Source of the DNA: Diogma glabrata
Taxonomy: Eukaryota > Arthropoda > Insecta > Diptera > Cylindrotomidae
Length of the DNA stretch: 64,000 nt
Direction of reading: 5' to 3'
Assembly (NCBI GenBank): GCA_963693315.1
Contig: OY856186.1
Location: 132,759,841 to 132,823,840, forward strand
This document shows positions 41,070-52,482 of this stretch, one piece after another. The notes beneath the pieces are model-generated. The model did no database searches. It had not been told where the DNA came from and was given only the letters and a program-made list of their open reading frames with translations. The translations under genes were made by a program, and so were the position numbers. How positions within the stretch are numbered: position 1 is the first letter of the stretch; each line of letters starts with the position of its first letter.

Positions 41070-42234
41070 TTTGCTGGAAAAAAGATTCTCTTATTTGAAT
41101 TGCCTGAAAAAAAATTTGCAGTTAATGTCAGTAATAATTTAATTTAAATAAAAACTTAATGTTAACTTAAACTTTAATACCAATCTATATATGCACATGA
41201 AAAGAATCGAAAATATTCTATTATGCACACGACTCTTACAAAATTTTATTGTATCAAATATTTAAAAACCTTATTTTTGCATTTTAATTTTCATATCAAA
41301 TAATTAATATTTATTTTTGAATTCAGGTTTAAATAGACATAGACATAAGGGATCAATAATAATAATTAGCTTTATCTTAATTATCTATATAACTCCTAAC
41401 TCCTAAGTAAGTTGTACTAAAGAGTACTACAAGCTGTTTAAACGTATCTGTAAAATTATTGAAATTGTCGGAAAATGAATATCTGTGAGAAAAATAGTAA
41501 ACTTAGTTAGATAAAAAAATCATTATAACTTTAAGTAACTATTACAAAAACAATAAGTATGGTTTATTTAAGCTAAGCAAAAACAAATTTTGCCAATCCT
41601 AATACATAGGCTGACTTTACCAACAGTTTTGAAGACCTTGTATTTTGAAAATATATTGAGCTAATATTAATTAAATATTTCAATTGATGGCTTACTGTTG
41701 CCATAGATTTTTCGTCGGAATAAATTTAGAAAAAGTCAACCAAAAGTGGAAAATCAAAAAGTGGAATAATTGTGCATTGGATGTCTTGCAACCTTAACAA
41801 AGTTTCATCAAAATCGGTTTTCAGTGTTTGAAGTATTCGAAGTTTAAAATAATAAACAAATGTTATGTTATGTTATGTTAAACAGTACATAACGTCAGAA
41901 AGCTCAGTTCTTTCTATAAAAATCCAGATCACGTATCAATGTTTTCCTACCATGAACAAAATTTTTAGTAAAGACAAAAAAAATTTTGTTGTTGAATACA
42001 GGAAGAAAATAAAAATTGTACACCGGAAGTGAAGAGCTACAAAATGTAAGGCAAAACTTTTTTGGTTCTTTTGGAAAATTTATGTAAAAAGTTTTACAAA
42101 AATCGATTATCTAAACCTCGGGTAGTCCCTTAAAATCGTTAAAAAAAATTTTTTTCTCATGTCAAATTCAAATTTTTACTCATGTCACAATGATAAAAAT
42201 ATTTTTTTGTTGTTAGTTTTTTATTTAACATATT
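41070..42234. other. region 5' of the GH1 gene, no gene recognised
   Basis: This should include the GH1 promoter; no unambiguous TATA box could be picked in the AT-rich background. A (TTATG)n tract lies near 41861-41880. Confidence 0.4.
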
Positions 42235-43857
42235 ACATCGGTCTGAAAGACCAAAGTATTAAATTCACGAGCTAAAAGTGAAATTCTTACCCCCACTTCT
42301 TTTGGCATTTCTCGACGGTTTAGGACCTACTGATTCTAAAAAAGCAAAAAAAAAATGTATGTCTGTCTGCCTGTCTTGCATGTCTGAGAATTAAGGAATT
42401 ATAAGTTTGTCAAAAAAAATGTTGTCAAGTGTGTCAAAAGAAAGATTTTTATTTATTTTTTTACCCAAGTTTTTGAAAAAATAAAATTAATTATTTGTAC
42501 GACAGGAAATTTTATTATTATTCAATATATTGTTGCAATTTCTGATTTTGTTATAATTTTTGCAATATTTTTAGAATTTTTGAAAAAAGTTTTAATCTTT
42601 GATTTTGTAATAAGTTTTGAAATATTTTTAGAATTTTGTTTGAAAAAAATTTTAATTTTTAATTTTATTTAATTTTTACAATATTTTTGGAATTTTAAAA
42701 GAAATATGAATTTATGATTTTGAAATATTTTCTCGAAACGCTAAATGGAGAGGTTTTTGAGTAGTTTGCTGATTGTATAATCTTTTCACTAAATTATGTT
42801 AATTTATGATATATATACATATCTAAACAGAGATAAAAAATACATGTACGACCATTTCAGATCAAATCGAGAGGGGGTCTTAGGTGACCATTTCCGATTT
42901 GTCTGAAAATGCGTTAATAGATTCGTCTCGTAAAAAAAAAACTAATTTGACCGAAATAATTCAATAAGTGATTTTTAATGAGATATCACCATACAAAGTT
43001 TCGCGAAAATCGGGAAAAATCAAAGAAGGAATCAAATTCAAAAATTCACAGCTCTTTCATTTTTTATCCGATTTGCGTCAACAGTATATCGTTGGAAAGA
43101 TAATTTAGTCTTCTTTAAGATAAATTATTCGAAATTTATTGTTGCCTAACAAAAGATGGTTAAAATGTGAGTTTTAATATATTTTCACCTTCGGCTCAAA
43201 ACATTAACTTTAATTTTTTTTTTTTTTAAAGGTCAACAAATTACCTTTTCAACGATATACTGTTCTTGATGGTATCTTGATTTGTTAGGTTTTTATTGAG
43301 TTTTTTATGGGATATGCCATGAATTTTCGGTACAAAGTTTTACCGCATGAAAAAATCGACCATATTCTCTATTCGGTCACAGATAACTAACTAAATATCC
43401 CTTTTTTCTATAACCTCTAAAAACAAAAAATCCCAAAAAGTAACAACGTGCTGAAACGATTAAAAATGTTAAAGGTTAGAGCGATGAGGCGCCAATATTA
43501 TTTGTTCCTTTTGAAATGTCTATTTATTTTTAATTCTCTTTATCTCTCTCCCTCTCAAAAATAAAAACAATATTTTAAGAACTTAGGATAAGAAAAAATA
43601 AATTTTAATAAGTTAATAAGTTTGTTCATAAGTTTGTTTTAATAAGTTTGTTCAAATTTAGATTCAGTAAAAATTGGCCTTTAAAATAATTAGTTAAAAT
43701 ATCTTTTTAGAGTTAAATAAAAACAAAATAAGTGACAAAAAATATTTTTTACGAATAAAATTAAATTAAAAATAAGTGCTAGTGCTATAAATATAAAATA
43801 TTATTTTAATAAAATTATTATTTTAATAAAATTATATTAAATAAATATTTTATCAAA

Positions 43858-45019
43858 ATGTTGTGTGCTAAGCCAAACATGAAATGCCATTTGAATGAAT
43901 GCGATAAATGCCCCGGAGTGAATGGAATGGAACAATTCTTCGAACAAATTCTTGAAGATAACCAAATGGAGAGTATACCATACAAACAATGGGTCAATCA
44001 AAGCGGTAAATTTTGAACTAGCTTATTTTTAAATTACGCCATGGTTCAGTAATTTATTTTAATAATTTTAATAATTTTTTTTAAAAAATAGGTAGAACGA
44101 GCTTGGAAAATATTACGCGTTCTTCCGATGATTTCATTGGGTCGCAAAGCATGCAGCTGGCAACTTTGATTCCACACGATTTCATCGCGAAGAAACAATC
44201 TGATTTTTTGAAAATGAAAAAGGATCAACTGCGGCAAGGCGAGTTTATTGTAATCTCCAACTTTGCGGAAAAATTATCACTGTGTTATTCAGGTATTTAT
44301 TCATCTCCAATTGATTCGAAAAATTGGTTGGATCTACTATTTTATATTAAATGCGAAACTTTTTAAGGACGAAGTACAATCAGCACATTGGAACCAGCAG
44401 CAGGTTAGACTTCATCCGTTTGCGATTTATTTCAAAGATGAGAGAGATGAGTTGAAGTTCAAAAGTCTTCTGATAATTGCCGAGAGTCTGAAGCACAACT
44501 ATGAAGCAGTATACCAATTTCAGAACTTTTTAAATTCTTGGAGAGACTTTTCAATTCGTCACAAAAATATACTTCTTTTCGAATGGAGCAGCTTCGCAGT
44601 ACAAAAACAAAAAAAAATTTCTTTCATTTGTGTCAATATAGAAAGGCCCATAATTTCGATGTTAAATGGCATTTCTTTGCCACGGCGCATGGAAAGGGCC
44701 CTTGCGATGGTATTGGAGGTGCTTTTAAGCGCAACGCAACAAGAGCTAGTCTCTATGAAAAATTCGAAGGCCATATAACAACTGCAAAAGAACTCTACCA
44801 ATGGGCCATTTCGAACAAAGACTCGGCCATTGCCTTTCGCTTTTGTCCGGAAGGAGAATACAAGAAAATTTGAAAGAGATTTGAAAAAAAATTCGACAAA
44901 GTGTCAACTATCGCAGGAACACAAAAATTTCACGCTTTACTCCAATCAACGACAAAGAAATTAAAGTCTCAAGATCCTCAGCTTCGAATGATTTTACAAT
45001 CTTTAAATTAATTAATTAA
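43858..45019 (+). pseudogene. transposase-like gene relic with HGKGPCDGIGG motif
   Basis: The ATG at 43858 starts an N-terminal Cys/His cluster (KCHLNECDKCPG). Exon 1 ends at 44005, intron 44006-44091, exon 2 to 44292, intron 44293-44367, then exon 3. Exon 3 contains AHWNQQQVRLHPFAIYFKD, SLKHNYEAV, an NGAASQYKN block, WHFFATAHGKGPCDGIGG and AGTQKFH, with stop at 45017-45019 in the last frame. At least three frame changes make it a pseudogene. I recall related uncharacterised arthropod proteins with SDGAASQYKN and DFAENY where this copy has Asn for both Asp. Being enclosed by matched TIRs, it is the likely transposase. Confidence 0.75.
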
Positions 45020-45097
45020 ACAAAATTTAAAAAAACCATTTTGCATAACACTATTTACAGATCGAAAAAAAAAATAAACTAAATCATATCATTTCCT

Positions 45098-45593
45098 GCA
45101 GCCAAATTCTGTACCTGTGAAGTGGTGAAGTGTTAAAAATTTCTTCATTTCGATTTTATCATTAATTTTTTATCATGTTACCATTTTTGCGATTCTATAT
45201 GCGATTAGAGTGTTAAAAAATCTAATAGCAAGCCCCGCACTGTCAAACGTCAAATATACAAAAAATTAAATGTTTATTTTAAGTTTCAACACAATTTAAA
45301 CGTAAATTTTTACAAATTTAAATATATATAACTATTTTAGAAATTAAATTTGTAAAAATAATCTGCATTTAATTTAGAAATGCAATTTTTAAAAATCAAA
45401 TCGCATTGAAGTTATGCTGTTTTTTGATATAATGTCAATAACACAAAAGAAAAGAAACGATTTCATTTTATTGCCAAACAAAACGTCAGTGTTGACTTTA
45501 TTATTTTAAAACTTCTCTAACATAGATATTTTCTCGGTGAAGTGATAAAAAACGTATCACTTCCCCACTTCACCGTTACAGAATTTGGCTGCT
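45098..45593. mobile_element. MITE with CAGCCAAATTCTGTA termini
   Basis: Starts CAGCCAAATTCTGTACCTGTG and ends with the complement-type CACCGTTACAGAATTTGGCTG. Internal ends share GGTGAAGTG(A)T and ATCACTTC motifs. It sits inside the 3.5-kb transposon downstream of its gene. Confidence 0.75.
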
Positions 45594-45703
45594 GCAGCCA
45601 AATTCTGTAACTGTGAAGCGGTGAAGTGATAAAAATTTCTTCGTTTCTTTTCATTAAAAAACTTATCACTTCAACGCTTCACAATTACAGAATTTGGCTG
45701 CTG
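45594..45703. mobile_element. short MITE of the same family, head-to-tail
   Basis: A ~110-bp hairpin between CAGCCAAATTCTGTAACTGTG and CACAATTACAGAATTTGGCTG, immediately after the longer copy. It shares the GAAGCGGTGAAGTGATAA subterminal block. It is probably an internal deletion derivative. Confidence 0.8.
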
Positions 45704-46565
45704 TTCTGTGATTTTTTAATTTTTAATTTGTTCAATTTTTGAATTTTCTTTTACTATATATGTATTTGTATTTTTCTAATGTTCTTAATAGTCTGAAGAT
45801 TTGTGTTACTACTAGGCAAGAATTGGGTCTCGGCCTGTTTGCCATCGTTGATTAAATAAATAAATAAATAGTGTATTCATACAAAAAAACTCAATAAAAA
45901 CCTAACAAATCAAGATACCTTCAAGAACAGTATATCGTTGAAAAGGTAATTTGATGACCTTTAAAAAAAAAAATTAAAGGTAAGGTTTTGAGCCGAAGGG
46001 TGAAAATATATTAAAACTCACATTTTTACCATCTTTCGTTAGGCAACAATAAATTTTGAATAATTTATCTTAAAGAAGACTAAATTATCTTTCCAACGAT
46101 ATACTGTTGACGCAAATCGGAATGAAATGAAAGATCTGTGAATTTTTGAATTTGACTCCTTCTTTGATTTTTCCCGATTTTCGCGAAACTTTGTATGGTG
46201 ATATCTCATGAAAAACCACTTATTGAATTTTTTCGGTCAAATTAGTTTTTTATTATATGTTTTTTATTATTATATCTATTAACGCATTTTCAGACAAATC
46301 GGAAATGGTCACCTAAGATTTTTGCTTTTTCCTCTCGATTTAATATGAAATGGTCGTGTACTTTAACAAAAATCTATGTTTGATATACATCGCTGCCCAA
46401 AACTAAAAACCATGTCCTGATGAAAGATTTTTGCCGAAAACTATATCAAAATCCGTAGCCCAGACCGAAGTCTTGATATCTCAGAGCTTGAGATTTCAGC
46501 CCCTCCATATTTTTTATATTGGACGCTAAAGATTTATATTTCATTTAAAATATTTAATATCTGTA

Positions 46566-47220
46566 TTTGTGCTCATAATTATGAAAGTGGTCTAAGTCGT
46601 ACATTTCTTGTTTTGAGATATTTAAAGGTTTGCAAATGATTAAATTAAAAAACATTTCTCTATTATGAAAAGTTTTATTTCAGGGCTTTGTTAGTCTTCA
46701 ATAATGAAAGTTTATTATGCATGTGAAATTTTGTATAAATCTCATTCCGAAATATGCTTTTTACAGTTTGAATTGACTTAGACCATTTTCATAATTAACT
46801 GAACGGCGTTAAACTTCAAAATTCTAACGTTATTTATTAATTATTTTCTCAACTTATTATTTTGTCACCATTAACTTTCACTTAAAAAAGAGCAATTTTG
46901 ACATTTAGGAGGAACAGCTCATTTTTATGAGCCTATGGTCCGACGATATAAAAACTTTGCAACACAACGTTTTGGCAAATATTTTTGACATTTTGTTCGA
47001 CTTTTTTGTTTTTTTATCTTCAAATTTTGTCTTAGACTACTATCATAATTAACTTTAGATGAATTACATTTTTGTTGAAATAACAAAGTACTCTATAACG
47101 GGTTTTTTTTACAATATCGTACAGATTACATTGGACTAATTTAGTTTGAAGTAATTTGATGCGATATAACTCATTTTCTTCAAATTTTGACCTAGACCAC
47201 TTTCATAATTATGGGAACAT
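46566..47220. mobile_element. ~650-bp MITE with TCATAATTATGAAAGTGGTC ends
   Basis: The left end reads CATAATTATGAAAGTGGTCT and the right end has the complement AGACCACTTTCATAATTATG. Two further internal copies of GAC(T)TAGAC..TTTCATAATTAAC lie at ~46778 and ~47033. No ORF. Confidence 0.65.
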
Positions 47221-48180
47221 TTAAAATGTTATTATTATTAATATGTTAAATGATTAATCCTTTTGATAGAAAATTGAATCAAGACGGCGATAAAATACAA
47301 AATTTGAACCTTTTCCGATTTTTTCGAAACTTCGGTAATCGATAGTATAATAATAGTTATTTATTTATCTAGAACGAAAAGTGAAACTTTAAGGCACGAG
47401 CTAGTTGTTACGAGTGAGTACTTTTAAAAACACTTTTCGTTTAAGATAAATACAAAATTTTATTTCATACTGGAAAATTATTAAAATAAAAAGAAATGAG
47501 TTTTAAATTTTGCTCAAAAAGTTGAACTTTAACGTCCTAGGACTTTATAAAATTTTATAAAGTCCTAGGACGTTAAAGTTCAACTTTTTGTATTATAAAT
47601 AGTCCGAAAAATGTCGTTTTGGATATCAGTATGAAATAAAAATAATTAGTACATGATTTTTATATTTTTACTAGTTTTGACACATGGTGGCTGGAAATTT
47701 AGTGACAATCAAAGATTAAAGTTTAATTGTGTTCGAAATAAAAGTATTCAATTTGAGTAATTTTTTTTTCTGTTTGCAAGGTACTTAGTGAGGCTTTATA
47801 AAAATATTACACTGACAAAAAAAAATTATATTTTTAGATGATTTTTTTGAAAATTTTAATTCTAAACATGGCAACTTCAAAAAGTACCTATTTATTTTCT
47901 TTAATTTTTGAAAATTTTAAAGATTTATTATTTACTCAAACATACTAAAATTACAGACAGGCTTTTTGTTTCGTTGTTTAAACAAGCCCGTTTGTATATT
48001 TGCTTACAAAAAATATGGCAGTTGTAGATTTTACTGAAATTTGGGCTATAGAAGGTGAATTTTCTTTTAAACTACAATAAAAAATTCATATAATTAAATA
48101 TGATATACTGTAAATTAAAATAAGTATTAAATATTTCAAGTAATTTTAAACAAAAATTACAAAATTTTTAAAAAATTTCA
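47221..48180. repeat. intergenic with 74-bp perfect palindrome and dispersed repeat
   Basis: 47516-47589 is a perfect palindrome (arms of 37 bp, AAAAAGTTGAACTTTAACG at the left end and its complement at the right). 47800-48150 matches 8380-8890 within the foldback and, inverted, 51730-51930 (AACATGGC.A.CT.AAAAAGTACCT and CAAACATACTAAAATTACAG blocks). No gene seen. Confidence 0.75.
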
Positions 48181-48248
48181 TTCAAACAAGAGCACACTAC
48201 TCATTTCAAGCAAGAGCACTGCTGTTGTCTCTCTCTATCTCTCTGGCG

Positions 48249-50961
48249 TTAACATCCCATGGATTTGCATTTTGCCGTCTGCGCAATCAGCTTCCAATCA
48301 TCTCGTTTCATGACCAGTTGACTCCATTTTCGACATCCTATATCACGAAGGTCTTGTGTGATGTTATCACGCCAGCGTTGTCTAGGTCTTCCTCTTTGAC
48401 GAACACCAGCTGGTTGTTGTTGGGATGCTTTTTTATCATTCTATCTGATGGAGCCCTTTCTACATGACCAAACCATCTAATCCGGTTGGATTTAATGAAT
48501 CCGATTACATTGCAGCATCCAAAACACTGTCTGATTTCATGATTCATTCGGATTCAATAGAGATTTTCAGCAACTTTACATGGACCATAAATTGTTCGTA
48601 TGACCTTCCTCTCGAATGTTGATGAAATTCTACAATCGGAGGAAGTCAGTCTCCAGCTTTCACTTCCAAATGTAAGCACAGGTCGGATTAATGCTTTGTA
48701 AAGTGTGAGTTTACACGACCGTGAAAGAAGTTTTGATCGCAAAAATTTTGAGTTTGCATAGAAAACTCTGTATTCGGCAGTGATGCGGGCTTTGATATCT
48801 GTCTGTATGTCATTTGATGATGTTATTACAGACCCGAGGTTCATGGTCACCAGTATCCAGATTTCCGGGAGGTGTGTTCCTAGATGTTGTTAAAATTTTA
48901 GTTTTGCCGGTGTTGATGCATAATCCAAGTCGTTTAGCATTTCTTTCAAGCTGAGAGACTATCCTTAATATCGCTTGTTCTACGTCCGAGAAGCACAATA
49001 TAATGTGCGTAGCCAAGAACTTGATTTGATTTGTTATATATGCAGTTTTGTGTCTCAATTCGGCGTTTTCTTATCACGTACTCAGGCGCGAGTGCATCAC
49101 CTTGTCGAACACCTGATGTTATATCGAAAGGATCAGAAACTGACCCTTCGATTTTCGCGGATGATACTATCATATGCTTGGTTGAAATCAACGTAGAGCT
49201 GGTGAATGCCGATGTTGTACTCCCAAAATTTTTCCAGAATCATCCTTAATGTAAAACATTGACCTGTGTTTGAGCAGTTGAGACGAAAACCACACTGATA
49301 GTCACCGATGATAGATTCGGCGAACGAGATGAGTCGCGAAAGTACGACATTAGCTAGTATTTTATATGCAGTGTTTAACAGTGCCATTCCGTGATAATTT
49401 GCACATTTAACACGGTCACCTTTCTTATGTAGCGGAACAATGAGAGCCGTTTTCCATTCAGCAGATAGTTCTTCTTGGTCCTAGATTGCAAGAATCAGAT
49501 CGTAAATACGTGAGACCAGAGTTGCTCCTCAATTTTACAATAGTTCTGCGGTAACTCCATCGATACCTGGTGATTTGCCATTTTTCAGCTTTTTAATGGC
49601 AGCTTCCACTTCTTCTATTGCTAGGTAAGGGACAAAGATTTCCTCAGTTGATGGAGCAATTGATCGAATAGGATGAACTTCATTCGTCCTATTCAGTAGG
49701 TCTTGAAAGTGGGATCGCCACACTGCCAGCACATTACGTTCACTTGTTATAAGTTCATTATTTCCATTTTTGATTGCTGTAGATCTTGGCTGGAAATCTT
49801 TTGTCAGAGTCCGTGCGTTGGCCAAGCACTCTTTCGAATTTCCGTTGACCGCATGTCGGTTGATGTTTTCGATGCAGCTCTTCATGTGTTCGCGTTTATT
49901 TTTACGTAGAAGTTTTGCTGAGGCTTTCCTGGCGCATACATAATCAGCTTGGGAGCTTCGGGTGTTCCTTGTTTTAATTTTCTGTCAGTTTTTGTTTATG
50001 TTCAACGGTTTGGTGGCACTCGTCATCAAACCATTCGTTGTGTGATTTGGTGGTCGTTTTCCGATTGTAGTTTGTGCTGCTGCTACAATGGTTGATTGTA
50101 GCGTTTGCGTTATTATTTCCTGATACCTATTCAGCGTTTCCGTATTTTTAAATGCATCGACATTCCAGCGCACAGTCTTTTTTGCTTGTCTATCAAATGT
50201 AGATGATAATTTGCACTTGTACCTAAAGATGACAAGCATATGATCGGTGTCCATATCAACACCTCTGTCAGTTACACTTGTAGTTACACTTGTAGTCAGT
50301 TACATTTGTAGAATGTCTCTTAGAGATCATGACGTGATCGATTTGATTTTCCGTTCTTCCCTCATTTGATTTCCACGTTGCCTTGTGAATTCTCTTGTGA
50401 GGGAAGAAATGGCTGGAAATACCTAGATCATACATCATAGCCAGCTCGGCTGCCGTTATTGTTATTGTTACTAGTATGATGCAAGCTGTTAGGACCGATA
50501 TGTGTTTTAAGTTCTGCACTCCTTCCAATTTGAGCATTAAAGTCACCTACCACGATTTTTATATCGTGCCGCGGAGTGTTATTGATGACTTCTTCGATTT
50601 CTAGGAAGAACAGGTCTTTAATATCATCTGCTTTGTCTTCAGTAGGTGCATGAACATTGAAGATCGTTACATTAAATGTTTGCGTGCGGATTTTCAGTGT
50701 GCATAACCGCATATTAATTGGGCAGAAGTCGATAGCATGCTGATTCACGCGACGGTATATGGGAAAGCCAACTCCAAAATCTCCTCCGTTTTGATGACCG
50801 CAATAATACAGAGTGTATCCTTTCGCTGTTTCATGGATTCCACTACCTGGCCATCTTAGTTCTTGTAATGCCACTATATCCAGTGGGTAGCTATCGACTT
50901 GGTGTGTGAGTTTTAGTAGCTCTCCTTGTCTTCTAAGGCTTAGCACGTTCCAGGTTCCCAT
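48249..50961 (-). pseudogene. RTE-like LINE ORF2 relic, endonuclease to C-terminus
   Basis: The minus strand reads an endonuclease domain from MGTWNVLSLRRQGELL through DIVALQELRWPG and VVGDFNAQIG (50428-50961). Next come linker segments, KNGKSPGIDGVTAELL (~49540), an RT core with DYQCGFR, LYVDFNQAYDS and GVRQGDALAP (49387-49080), and a corrupted active site near 49005-49030 (AHY where ADD is expected). The C-terminal part has RIRWFGHVERAPSDR and RQRGRPRQRWRDN, stop at 48249. At least six frame changes. The endonuclease-RT order and GRPR tail fit RTE-type elements. The corrupted catalytic Asp pair alone would inactivate it. Confidence 0.88.
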
Positions 50962-51730
50962 ATTTAAATCGTAGTCCGGGTATAGTTTCCGATGTCATTC
51001 TTGAAATGAGTCCGAGATAATCCGAGGCCTGTGTACAGAATTCATGACAAATAATTTTTACGGAAATGGGGTGTTAGCCCTTCGCCCAACCCAAGTTTTT
51101 GTGAATGGGTTCGTTCTGCATCTTAAGGTCACCAGAAACAACCTTTTAACATGTTTGTATAGCGAGCTGCTTGATCCGAGACAGACCCTCGCTCCAAGCC
51201 GCCCCTAATATGAAGAACAGACGCTTTTTACACATTTATATAGCGAGCCGCTTGATCCAAGACAGAAACCCGCTCCAAGCCGCCTCTAACATGGAGAACA
51301 GACGCTTAGTTTGCATTGGTTTTATGGCACCAATGACTCACCATGCTGCAGAATCATTGAGTATAAGCAGTATTTACTCTGCCCCTCTCAACTACACCAA
51401 CCTAATTATAATAGCGTTACCCAGGTAGCACGGCGTGGACGTAGAATTTCGGATTTTCGTTACGCTCACTGCTATAGTGAAGGCATAAAATATCAGAGAA
51501 CAACTCAAGTCTAAATAATAAAATTATAAACATGTTGAGAAAATCGAAACCTTTCTTATTATTTGTTCAAAGGTTCAAAACGCCTGTCTGTTATTTGTGT
51601 ATGTTTTGGTTCAAAGACTAAATATTTAAAACAACAGAAATAAAACAGGAAAAAGGATTTTTGAATTTCGACATCTCTGGAAATTCTAGCTATTGAAAAA
51701 TTAAAACTAAAAAAATTCATGTTAAACAAG
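50962..51730 (-). other. upstream (5') flank of the RTE-like LINE with tandem duplication
   Basis: 51150-51310 holds two copies of a ~78-bp unit (TATAGCGAGC(T/C)GCTTGATCC, CGCTCCAAGCCGCC and GAACAGACGCTT). It is probably the LINE 5' UTR, where tandem units often serve as promoter repeats. 51480-51730 shows nothing recognisable. Confidence 0.5.
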
Positions 51731-52482
51731 CTTAAAATGTTTCAGTGTAATTGTTTTTGGTAAACCTTATTTAATACCTGCTAATCAAAAAAAACTCAAT
51801 AGGATCGGTAAACCAGTTATTAGTAAATGGTACAAAGTACAAACTAATAATATATTCAAATGCCTTTTTATCGAAAACAAAAAATAACGCTTGTCTGTGA
51901 TTTTAGTATGTTTTGAGTAAATAATAAACCTTTATTCTCTTCCATTTCCATAATCAGCTTTATTTGTATGTTTTTTCGATAATAATAGTATGTATTATTG
52001 TATTGTTTTCTAACCTATAGCCTAATGGCGGCCCTAATGAACTTAACATATTGTCTAATGAAAATTTTCCTATAAAAAAATTATCATTATTCAATTGGTA
52101 TGATTCCAATTGGTCAAATTGTTTTGATTTCATTAAAATTATTTTAAAGTTATAATCACAATTGCCTTGATAAGTTTTGTTCAAAAATCAAATTTTGAGG
52201 AAAATTCTCTTACTTTGTTTAGTTGAACTTGGTTGATTGTATGAGATGGGCGTTTTTTATCATCAGGGGTTTTTAATAAGAAATTTGATTTATCAATTAA
52301 AACAATAAAGATTTATTGTTTTAATTGAAGAAAATGTTTTCATTTTTTATAGTACACAATTCTTTGTCAGAGAATCAAGTATTGTAATCGATTCGTGTTT
52401 AATGAAATTTATTCTCTGGCAAATTAAAATTCTCGCTCGTGCCTCGCTCAAATTTTAAACCTTTGCTTGAGAATAAACTATT
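51731..52482. repeat. dispersed repeat containing the HINE empty site
   Basis: 51955-52143 matches 23945-24120 inverted, and 52144-52482 matches 19740-20090 inverted. In the other locus the two halves are separated by HINE copy C, so 52143/52144 is the unoccupied site. 51731-51930 is an inverted copy of the 47860 repeat. Confidence 0.75.

Larger units (their letters stand above)
42849..46356 (+). mobile_element. 3.5-kb DNA transposon, ~460-480-bp TIRs, TGTA target duplication
   Basis: TIRs 42849-43305 and 45878-46356 are inverted copies. They share CGACCATTTCA ends, GGTGACCATTTCCGATTTGTC, TTTCGCGAAAATCGGGAAAA, CAACAGTATATCGTTGGAAAG and CAACGATATACTGTTCTTGA. TGTA lies on both sides (42845-42848, 46357-46360). 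The HINE-like copy at 56890-56940 reads through the site once, confirming a 4-bp duplication. The interior holds a spliced gene relic (43858-45019) and two small MITEs. A 4-bp TSD occurs in Sola-type elements among others; I cannot assign the superfamily. Confidence 0.88.
42235..46512 (+). mobile_element. HINE-like repeat, copy D, interrupted by a 3.5-kb transposon
   Basis: Starts ACATCGGTCTGAAAGACC at 42235 and has the CCCCCACTTC block. It carries one ~140-bp satellite unit (42385-42510), a short minisatellite (42510-42720) and GAGGTTTTTGAGTAGTTTGC. It is cut at 42848 by the transposon and resumes at 46357 with TGTACTTTAACAAAAATC, the CAGACCGAAGT motif, the stem-loop and CCCCTCCATATTTT (46512). 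Uninterrupted copies A and B show the empty site. Confidence 0.8.

Noticed and set aside
44046..44366. Separate 63- and 87-codon ORFs
   Set aside because: The minus-strand ORF is a shadow, and the plus-strand ORF is exon 2 of the transposase-like relic running into its intron.
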